From positions 1 to 5,678 of the forward strand of contig CALESU010000006.1 of NCBI GenBank assembly GCA_937914905.1: 5,678 nucleotides of DNA, in the 5' to 3' direction. Under the pieces are notes generated by a model. It saw nothing but the letters and a program-made list of their open reading frames with translations, made no database searches and had not been told where the DNA came from. Source of the stretch: an uncultured bacterium. Lineage in GTDB: Bacteria; Patescibacteriota; Microgenomatia; UBA1406; GWC2-37-13. Positions 1 to 5,103 of this stretch are shown here, piece by piece; position 1 is the first letter of the stretch; each line of letters starts with the position of its first letter. The position numbers were made by a program, and so were the translations under genes.

Positions 1-231
1 TTTCTCATTGAAGCCACACTTCTTACCTTAATTGGTGGATGTATTGGGATGGCTTTAGGTATTGTTGTTTCATATATTCTTTCTACTGTTATGTCTATTC
101 CTTTTTCTGTTTCGTTTTCGTCAGTGTTCTTGGCGATCGGGGTCTCGGGAGGAATTGGGATCTTGTTTGGATGGTATCCTGCAAATCATGCTGCAAAAAT
201 GCAGCCCATAGAGGCACTTCGCTACGAATAA
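1..231 (+). CDS. ABC transporter permease, MacB/FtsX-like, C-terminal fragment
   Basis: The reading frame is open from the first base and ends with TAA at 229-231, giving the last 76 residues of a longer protein whose start lies outside the window. Two hydrophobic stretches are visible, at about residues 4-30 (beginning [13 protein letters not shown]) and 40-60, separated by a short loop. The protein ends in [18 protein letters not shown]. This close, with a final transmembrane helix running into a P-A-x-x-A-A-x-x-x-P-I-E-A-L-R tail, is the usual C-terminus of the permease subunit of MacB/LolC/FtsX-type ABC exporters in the cytoplasmic membrane. These exporters move lipoproteins, peptides or drugs; the substrate cannot be told from this piece. 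The ATPase and the rest of the permease should lie to the left. A terminator-like hairpin follows 58 bases after the stop. The family call is firm; the exact subfamily is not. Confidence 0.9.
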   Translation, partial: FLIEATLLTLIGGCIGMALGIVVSYILSTVMSIPFSVSFSSVFLAIGVSGGIGILFGWYPANHAAKMQPIEALRYE

Positions 232-289
232 AGCTGTATTCAGGTGGAAGAGACATGTATGGAGGATGGATGAAGTATGGACAAATCTC

Positions 290-313
290 CTTAAGCGCCC
301 TTAAGATTTTTTT
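290..313 (+). terminator. Rho-independent terminator of the ABC permease gene
   Basis: CTTAAG (290-295) and CTTAAG (300-305) pair as a 6-bp stem around a CGCC loop, followed by A and seven T (307-313). The stem is AT-rich and short, but the T-run is on the correct side for rightward transcription. No equivalent T-run exists for the leftward GH130 transcript, so it serves the permease gene. It lies between the convergent stop codons at 231 and 320. Confidence 0.55.
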
Positions 314-319
314 CCCAAA

Positions 320-2263
320 TTACGGAGCAACTAAATATTTCTTAGTAAGACTTCTATTGAGATAATCAAGAATTTTCGTGATAGAGAGCGTTGCTCCGCA
401 TACCACTTTGTCTGCTCCGCCGTAATACAAAATGATAGTGTCACCTTTTACCACTTGTCCGCAAGGGAAAACCACATTATTGACAATTCCTTCTCGCTCA
501 AAATACATTTCTGGTTCAAGAACAGGATATGGAGCTCGTGCAATCACGTGCGTCACATCATATAAATCCAAGAGAAAAACTCCTAAACGGTAATGCCTGT
601 CAATTTGGCTTATTCCGTGATAAAACACAATCCATCCTTCATTCGTTTTTATGGGAGGCCCATTTACTCCGATTTTTACCGCATCCCATGTCCCCTTCTG
701 AGGGGTAATTTTACCTATTGAACCCAAAAATTCACCATGCTCAAAATCCAAGTGGTCTGTTTCTGCGATGATAATATCTGGTTCGATTCGGTGTAAAAAT
801 ACATAGCGACCATTGATTTTTTCAGGAAACAAAATACCGTCTTTGTCTGCAATATTGGGAGGAGAAATGATCACCGGGTGAGTCCACGTATCCCATTTCC
901 GATCCAGAAAGTTTTGGACAGAAATAGAAGACATTGCAAGTCGGGGCAAATCTCCATTAAATGCGGTATACATGATATAAATAGTATCGTCGATGCGTGT
1001 GAGCCGCGGATCTTCCACGCCTGCATACTGTCCAGGGCGCTTGGGTAATTCATATTCAGATCTCAACGGATAAATCATTTCGGGAAGTCGTTCGTCAATA
1101 TGATACCCATCAGAACTTATCGCGAGCCCAAGATACGATTGATTATCTTCGGACATGGTCCGGTATACAATGTACGTTGTTTCTCCGAGTTGGATTGCCG
1201 CAGGATTGTAAACCGCCTTACTTTCCCATTTATGTTCTTGAATGGGTTTCAGAATAGGATTGTAGGAAAATTTTTCACACTTTATCGTAGTCGGCGTCCC
1301 GATCTCAAACCGAGACATGAATTCAGACAGATCTGCAGAAGCAACTGCGCAGTAACTATCTGCTGCGCCATAATAGATGTGTATTTTTCCATTTTCAATG
1401 AGTGCACTTTCGGGAAAAACGACATGATTAATCTGCCCTTCAAGCTCGTACGGCGCCTCTGGAGATAGGAGTACTTTTTCTATTCTTCCAATTATGTGTT
1501 TTGGATCTTGTAAATCCAGAAGTGCACCTTCAATACGAAATTCTTTCTGCACATTATCACTCGTGTAATGCTTGATGTATGAATGGATGAGCACCCATCC
1601 TTGAGGTGTTTTTACCGGCGCAGCACCTATCTCTACTTGATCACTATTAATTCTTCTTAAGTTAATACTGTGAGTTTTTAAATCGTGGTACCATTTGTCC
1701 CAAAATTCTTCATCCCACAAGGTTTCAAAGTTTTCAAATTGTGCTATTGCAGCGTATGAAGGAGGAATGTCGGTGTTTGCGGTGAGGATAACCGTGTATT
1801 TTCCATCAATTTTTTCTGGGAACATTGCCATTGCTTTCGCGTTAAAAGGAGTCACGAGATGGCGCTCGCGGATGGTTTTCATGTCGTCAGAGATTGCCAC
1901 TGCAACCCGTATCCCGCTTGCGTTTGGAGGCCAGTTGCCAATTGCGGTATAGAAAATGAGATACTTCCCATCAATGTGAACTACTCGCGGATCTTCGCAT
2001 CCGAAAAGCTCCCAAGGTTCCTCGGGCTTGATAAATAAACTCCTATTTTCAAATGTCACGGCATCTTTACTCGTTGCTATGCCGATCGTCGAGAGACGTA
2101 ATTTTTTTCCACTATACATGATCTCCTCTCCCATCGCGCGGTAACACATGGAGTAACCCTCGTCTGTTTTGATGATTGATCCGTTGAACGCCGCGTACGA
2201 CTCCCAATCGTGTGCTGGTTCGGGTTTTAAAATGGGATTAAGAGGATTTCGCGTGAAAATCAT
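320..2263 (-). CDS. Tandem two-module GH130 glycoside phosphorylase/hydrolase-like protein
   Basis: This 647-aa protein holds two GH130-type five-bladed propellers in a row; usual family members have one module of about 300-350 residues. Module 1 (about 1-321) shows NPILKP (9-14), WE (20-21), CYRAM with R42, GCEDPR (88-93, D91), KIDGKY (151-156), a GW at 222-223, LLDL (248-251), VVFPES and YYGAAD (297-302). Module 2 (about 330-640) repeats them: NPILKP, WE (346-347), YNPAA, VYRTM with R368, GVEDPR (415-420, D418), KINGRY (482-487), HR (491-492), FYHG, LLDL, NNVVFPCG and YYGGAD (613-618). In GH130 the Asp of EDPR is the catalytic acid and the Arg/His residues hold phosphate; known members act on beta-mannosides and release mannose 1-phosphate, or hydrolyse. 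Module 1 has LTAN where module 2 has LHR, so it may not use phosphate. There is no signal peptide, so it is probably cytoplasmic. The start overlaps the upstream stop (ATGA) and lacks a Shine-Dalgarno, which suggests coupled translation. Substrate unknown. Confidence 0.88.
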   Translation of the reverse strand: MIFTRNPLNPILKPEPAHDWESYAAFNGSIIKTDEGYSMCYRAMGEEIMYSGKKLRLSTIGIATSKDAVTFENRSLFIKPEEPWELFGCEDPRVVHIDGKYLIFYTAIGNWPPNASGIRVAVAISDDMKTIRERHLVTPFNAKAMAMFPEKIDGKYTVILTANTDIPPSYAAIAQFENFETLWDEEFWDKWYHDLKTHSINLRRINSDQVEIGAAPVKTPQGWVLIHSYIKHYTSDNVQKEFRIEGALLDLQDPKHIIGRIEKVLLSPEAPYELEGQINHVVFPESALIENGKIHIYYGAADSYCAVASADLSEFMSRFEIGTPTTIKCEKFSYNPILKPIQEHKWESKAVYNPAAIQLGETTYIVYRTMSEDNQSYLGLAISSDGYHIDERLPEMIYPLRSEYELPKRPGQYAGVEDPRLTRIDDTIYIMYTAFNGDLPRLAMSSISVQNFLDRKWDTWTHPVIISPPNIADKDGILFPEKINGRYVFLHRIEPDIIIAETDHLDFEHGEFLGSIGKITPQKGTWDAVKIGVNGPPIKTNEGWIVFYHGISQIDRHYRLGVFLLDLYDVTHVIARAPYPVLEPEMYFEREGIVNNVVFPCGQVVKGDTIILYYGGADKVVCGATLSITKILDYLNRSLTKKYLVAP

Positions 2264-3963
2264 GAGCGATAGGACAACTCACGAATGTCAAATGTGTGCA
2301 GATGGATGGGTCGATTGAGTTTGAGTTCAGATAGAAATGTGTGGATATCTGCAGTTGCCACACACACGTGAGAATCTGCGCCGCCGTAATATACCATGAG
2401 TTTATCTTCAATAAGAACTGCGCCACATGGATACACAATGCCAGGCTTAAATCCTACATTTTCATACTGTTCAATAGGTTCAACAATGGGATAGTCACTG
2501 CGATACAACACTTTAGTGGGATCTTCAAGATCCAGGAGCATTGCGCCGATTAAATACTTACTATCATCGCGATCATCAACGCCGTAGTAAATGAGAAGCC
2601 ATCCATCCTCTGTTTTGATGGGAGGAGCTCCTGCCCCGATCTTTCTACTGTCCCATTTATCAGGACGTACCTTAATCTCATACTGTCCGGTCAGGAATCT
2701 TGTTTTTCCATCAAAATCAAGATTGTCTACAAAATCAATTTGGATATTGGGGAACACTCGGTGGAAAAATACGTACTTCCCATTAATTTTTTCAGGAAGC
2801 AAGCATCCACTTTTGTCAATCACACCAGGTGGTGAGATGAGCACTGGCTTTTCCCAGTTCCACCGCTGAGCAAGGAAATCATCAATACCAATTGAAGTAA
2901 GTGCCAAGCGAGGTGGAGACCATCCGTCAAACGCCACATATGTCATATATACTTTGTCTTCCATTTGAGTGATGCGAGGATCTTCACAGCCTCCATAACT
3001 TCCTCCTGACATGTAGTCGTAATTTGCGGCAGATGATTTGTTCGTTTCAAATCCTTCATGAGGAGTAAATACGGGCTTTTGAGACTTCATTTCGATAGTC
3101 ACGCCATCTGAAGATACTGCGTATCCCACAGACGAGACGTAATCATACCCTTGTGCTCGATATAAAATATGGACCTTCCCATCTATGTATGCTGCTGCAG
3201 GATTAAAAGTAGTAAATGATTCCCATTCATTGTCATCATTCGGAGCAATGATGGGGTTTGCCACATGCTTTTCCAGTTGGTTTTTTTTAACATCGTTTGG
3301 ATCAAAGTGAAAGCCAGAATGTACCACGCCATATATCATTTCCTGGTTTACAAACCAATAGCTGATGATTTTGTCATTCCACAGAATCGTTCCTAAAGGC
3401 ATAACTTCTTTACCATCCCAGACTTGCTTTTGTTCCCACATGGGCTCCTCGAGTTTCCAAATCACATGTTCGGGGTGAGCCTTTTCACAGAGCGCCATAT
3501 GTGCATCGTAGTGGGTGCGATCTCCCTTTTTTTGAGCACCAAAGTAAACGAGAAGATTGACGTCATGAAGAGAAAAAACATTTGAAAAAGAAAGTGGTTT
3601 TGCTGAAGCTATAACAGGCTTCTCGTCAGGAGCCCAATGTACGCCGTCAAGTGCCTGGGCCAAACGAATAGACCGATCTCCATAATAAATAGCGCGTGCT
3701 TTTCCATTTTCATAACCAGGGACGTACACGGCATTCGGAAACTCATCTTTCGGAGTAAAAACGTTGTAAGGAGTATCTGTTCGGTTGAATGAAAATCCGT
3801 CATGACTGATACAGGTGACGAGAGATCCGGTATTCTTGTCTTTGTACTGATAGAGAATATCGTTTTCGTCTGTAAAAACCCGAAGAGGAAGATGGTCAGG
3901 AGAGACTACGGAAGAAACAAAAAACCGTTTGAGCTTAAGTTTGATTGTATCAAGCGAACTCAT
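2260..3963 (-). CDS. GH130 glycosidase/phosphorylase-like protein with a degenerate N-terminal propeller
   Basis: A 567-aa protein. The C-terminal part (about 231-540) is a complete GH130 module: NPIIAP (236-241), WE (247-248), FNPAA (253-257), LYRA with R269, GGCEDPR (324-330, D328), KINGKY (392-397), HR (401-402), GAPPIKT, GW (454-455), YYG, LLDL (476-479), YPCG (511-514) and YYGGAD (525-530). It keeps the Asp and the Arg/His set expected of phosphate-using GH130 enzymes, so a beta-mannoside-type phosphorylase is the best guess. Residues 1-230 have no EDPR or WE motif, but contain blade-like units ending in SHDGFSF (53-59) and ALDGVHW (104-110), plus aromatic strands such as AIYYG and LLVYFG, so they look like a decayed propeller. 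The N-terminus is lysine-rich but has no hydrophobic signal core, so the protein is probably cytoplasmic. It is first of the overlapping GH130 pair and 89 bases downstream of the cytochrome b5 gene. No Shine-Dalgarno is visible before the ATG; no alternative start precedes the domain better. Confidence 0.87.
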   Translation of the reverse strand: MSSLDTIKLKLKRFFVSSVVSPDHLPLRVFTDENDILYQYKDKNTGSLVTCISHDGFSFNRTDTPYNVFTPKDEFPNAVYVPGYENGKARAIYYGDRSIRLAQALDGVHWAPDEKPVIASAKPLSFSNVFSLHDVNLLVYFGAQKKGDRTHYDAHMALCEKAHPEHVIWKLEEPMWEQKQVWDGKEVMPLGTILWNDKIISYWFVNQEMIYGVVHSGFHFDPNDVKKNQLEKHVANPIIAPNDDNEWESFTTFNPAAAYIDGKVHILYRAQGYDYVSSVGYAVSSDGVTIEMKSQKPVFTPHEGFETNKSSAANYDYMSGGSYGGCEDPRITQMEDKVYMTYVAFDGWSPPRLALTSIGIDDFLAQRWNWEKPVLISPPGVIDKSGCLLPEKINGKYVFFHRVFPNIQIDFVDNLDFDGKTRFLTGQYEIKVRPDKWDSRKIGAGAPPIKTEDGWLLIYYGVDDRDDSKYLIGAMLLDLEDPTKVLYRSDYPIVEPIEQYENVGFKPGIVYPCGAVLIEDKLMVYYGGADSHVCVATADIHTFLSELKLNRPIHLHTFDIRELSYRS

Positions 3964-3977
3964 GAGAATGGGAATAT

Positions 3978-4002
3978 TAGTACTACAGTTTTATAGTACT
4001 AC
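3978..4002. promoter_or_regulatory. Tandem palindromes TAGTACTA, candidate operator of the GH130 genes
   Basis: The perfect 8-bp palindrome TAGTACTA occurs twice, at 3978-3985 and 3994-4001, with centres 16 bp apart. The match extends to 9 bases (TAGTACTAC) as a direct repeat. The upstream copy covers most of the predicted -10 box and the downstream copy covers the predicted transcription start, ending 15 bases before the GH130 start codon. This placement suits a repressor bound as two dimers. The sequence differs from the dyad at the nearby regulator's promoter, so the binding protein is not identified. Confidence 0.5.
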
Positions 4003-4022
4003 TCCGATATATACAATTTCAA
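3993..4022 (-). promoter_or_regulatory. Predicted sigma-70-type promoter of the GH130 pair
   Basis: Read on the minus strand, TTGAAA (4017-4022, -35) is followed by an 18-bp spacer and TACTAT (3993-3998, -10; four of six consensus bases). The start of transcription would fall near 3986, leaving a leader of only about 20-25 bases with no Shine-Dalgarno. No clear terminator separates this site from the cytochrome b5 gene, so read-through from upstream is also possible. Confidence 0.4.
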
Positions 4023-4052
4023 TACGAAATAACTATAGGGAAATTGCTCTCG

Positions 4053-4502
4053 TTATTTGGCCAGTTCACCGATGTAATATTCGGGGAGATATGAGCGTGC
4101 TTTGTCTGAATGTGGCTTGTTATCTTTGGGTCTTAAGTTAAAAATTGCAGTCGCATCTTTTCCACATCCAAATAAAAGTGCGGCACCACCCGGGTGGATC
4201 TGTTTTTGGATGTAAGGAGTTGCATCGTACACCTTCCCCTCAATTGCGAGCCAACAATCTTCAGCTTTTGAGTGATTTTTTATTTCATCAAGCGTGATCA
4301 TTTTCGCGGCTTGAGCTTCTCCTGATGCTACGGTTGTTGTCGGCATTTGTTGTGCATCGCTCGTTGGGGTCATTTCTGGCGTAGGAGACATATTTGATTC
4401 AGCTTGACTATTGGTCTTCGAGCTATTCATCATTTGATAACCAACGACTCCACCAATTCCCAAAACTGCAATAACTGCAATGATAATGATTGTTTTGTTC
4501 AT
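4053..4502 (-). CDS. Membrane-anchored cytochrome b5-like heme-binding domain protein
   Basis: This 149-aa protein has three parts. Residues 4-22 are one hydrophobic helix after a short MNK start, an N-terminal anchor or uncleaved signal. Residues 25-66 are a Ser/Thr/Pro/Gln/Met-rich linker. Residues 67-149 are a cytochrome b5-type heme domain. The domain opens with ITLDEIKNHSKAEDCWLAI, contains the hallmark HPGG (103-106) whose His is the first heme ligand, and has a second His at 131 in PHSDKARSYL, placed like the second axial ligand of the family. It ends YYIGELAK, also typical. The expected location is tethered to the outer face of the cytoplasmic membrane, where it could carry single electrons or bind heme; no partner reductase is recognisable nearby except, speculatively, the flavoprotein encoded upstream. 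There is no lipobox Cys, so it is not a lipoprotein. Two cysteines (83, 113) are present; their role is unknown. The ATG lacks a Shine-Dalgarno. Confidence 0.88.
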   Translation of the reverse strand: MNKTIIIIAVIAVLGIGGVVGYQMMNSSKTNSQAESNMSPTPEMTPTSDAQQMPTTTVASGEAQAAKMITLDEIKNHSKAEDCWLAIEGKVYDATPYIQKQIHPGGAALLFGCGKDATAIFNLRPKDNKPHSDKARSYLPEYYIGELAK

Positions 4503-4545
4503 ATAAAAATAGGTGTAATTGTTAGAAAATAATTAATGCTTATGC

Positions 4546-4574
4546 AGTGTACCGGAAAATATCTAAAAACTCAA
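4546..4574 (-). promoter_or_regulatory. Possible promoter of the cytochrome b5-domain gene
   Basis: On the minus strand TTGAGT (4569-4574) and TACACT (4546-4551) are separated by exactly 17 bp; each matches four of six consensus bases. The -35 box lies in the 3' arm of the hairpin that follows the flavoprotein gene. Transcription would start near 4539, giving a leader of about 37 bases. The match is moderate and other AT-rich boxes lie closer to the gene. Confidence 0.35.
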
Positions 4575-4586
4575 CCTTTTTGAGTT
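4565..4586 (-). terminator. Weak intrinsic terminator overlapping the flavoprotein stop codon
   Basis: On the minus strand AACTCAA (4586-4580) and TTGAGTT (4574-4568) form a perfect 7-bp stem around the loop AAAGG, followed by three more T (4567-4565), so the U-tract including the stem end is five long. The TGA stop (4573-4571) lies inside the 3' arm. The stem has only two G:C pairs, so termination is probably partial and some transcripts may continue into the cytochrome b5 gene. Confidence 0.4.
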
Positions 4587-5041
4587 GTTGCAGTTTTCAG
4601 TTCAATCTTCACTCTCCTATCATCCTCCGCATTTGGGTCTAAAATATACCATTCTGAAGGAGTGAGTTTAAAAAGTCGATATCCAAACGGTTTTCGAAAA
4701 AATGCTTTTGAAAGTGTCGCAAATGATGTTCGATACCATTTCAATCCTTCCACAATTTCTGTACCTCTGAGCTCTGTAGCTATCCCTATTCCCTGGATCC
4801 CATTTCCCATCCCTTCTTTTTGGCGTGAATCAAAGATGGCAAAAGACACCGTATTAATATTGCGCATATTTTGCACATGAATACTAGATGTTTTCGATAT
4901 GAAATAGAGCGAATGTTGAGGATCAATACAGTAATAAACAGGTGAAGCCCATGGTCCCCCATCGGTATTAACCGTTGCTAAAGTACAATATATATTGTTT
5001 TTCAGAATTTCGCGAGCTTTTAAAACAAGGTGATCTTTCAT
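4571..5041 (-). CDS. Pyridoxamine 5'-phosphate oxidase-like (FMN-binding split barrel) protein
   Basis: With the start at 5041 this is a 156-aa protein, a normal size for stand-alone split-barrel flavoproteins of the PNPOx-like superfamily. Visible family features are an N-terminal helix (LKAREILKNN), then the strand CTLATVNTDGGPWASPVYY, then LYFISKTSSIHVQNMRNIN followed by VSFAIFDS, the common pattern around the flavin phosphate site, and a later GIATELRGTEI strand. The C-terminus has an YRLFKLTPSEWYILDP segment. Members bind FMN, F420 or heme and many have no known reaction, so true pyridoxal phosphate synthesis should not be assumed. An in-frame ATG at 5089 would add 16 residues (MHNNYTTGRL...), but it lies inside the dyad and promoter of the divergent regulator, 14 bases from that gene's start, and the extra residues do not resemble the family. 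The 5041 ATG has at best a weak AGG four bases upstream. The gene is divergent from the TrmB-like regulator and may be its target. Confidence 0.8.
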   Translation of the reverse strand: MKDHLVLKAREILKNNIYCTLATVNTDGGPWASPVYYCIDPQHSLYFISKTSSIHVQNMRNINTVSFAIFDSRQKEGMGNGIQGIGIATELRGTEIVEGLKWYRTSFATLSKAFFRKPFGYRLFKLTPSEWYILDPNAEDDRRVKIELKTATTQKG

Positions 5042-5050
5042 GACGCCTAG

Positions 5051-5079
5051 TTTACAAGAGAGCCTTCCTGTTGTATAAT
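5051..5079 (+). promoter_or_regulatory. Strong sigma-70-type promoter of the TrmB-like regulator gene
   Basis: TTTACA (5051-5056, five of six -35 bases), a 17-bp spacer and a perfect TATAAT (5074-5079) are the best promoter match in the window. Transcription should start near 5086, about 18 bases before the ATG at 5104, leaving no room for a usual Shine-Dalgarno; none is seen. On the opposite strand the same AT block offers TATACA for the flavoprotein gene, but without a convincing -35. Confidence 0.65.
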
Positions 5080-5083
5080 TATT

Positions 5084-5098
5084 GTGCATTTAATGCAC
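5084..5098. promoter_or_regulatory. 15-bp perfect dyad, candidate operator in the divergent intergenic region
   Basis: GTGCATT-T-AATGCAC is a perfect inverted repeat with 7-bp arms and a 1-base centre. It begins five bases after the TATAAT box and covers the predicted transcription start of the regulator gene. A dimeric winged-helix protein bound here would block its own promoter and could also affect the divergent flavoprotein gene. As an RNA it could form only a strained hairpin, so a DNA operator is the better reading. Confidence 0.55.
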
Positions 5099-5103
5099 AC
5101 TAT

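Noticed and set aside
39..365. 108-aa plus-strand ORF rich in Cys, Tyr and Phe
   Set aside because: It is an out-of-frame shadow of the ABC permease tail, which has clear family sequence in frame 1, and it runs through the terminator.
1100..1468. 122-aa plus-strand ORF inside the GH130 gene
   Set aside because: It is antisense to the conserved propeller motifs of the 647-aa protein, has no domain of its own and no promoter or ribosome site.
320..3963. CRISPR array or simple DNA repeat suggested by recurring CCATTxATTTTTTCAGGAA-like segments
   Set aside because: The similar segments code for the repeated PEKINGKY motif of the GH130 modules; spacing is irregular and explained by protein domain duplication.
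4014..4046. Inverted repeat CAATTTC / GAAATTG after the cytochrome b5 gene as a terminator
   Set aside because: The loop is 19 bases and no T-run follows on the minus strand; it may only reflect AT-rich promoter DNA.
3929..4141. 70-aa plus-strand ORF spanning the gap between the GH130 and cytochrome b5 genes
   Set aside because: It overlaps the start of one gene and the end of another on the opposite strand and has no recognisable sequence; the gap is better explained by promoter and operator elements.
5042..5089. 16-residue N-terminal extension of the flavoprotein from the ATG at 5089
   Set aside because: The start would lie in the dyad and the extension would cover the regulator's promoter; the family begins at about the 5041 ATG.
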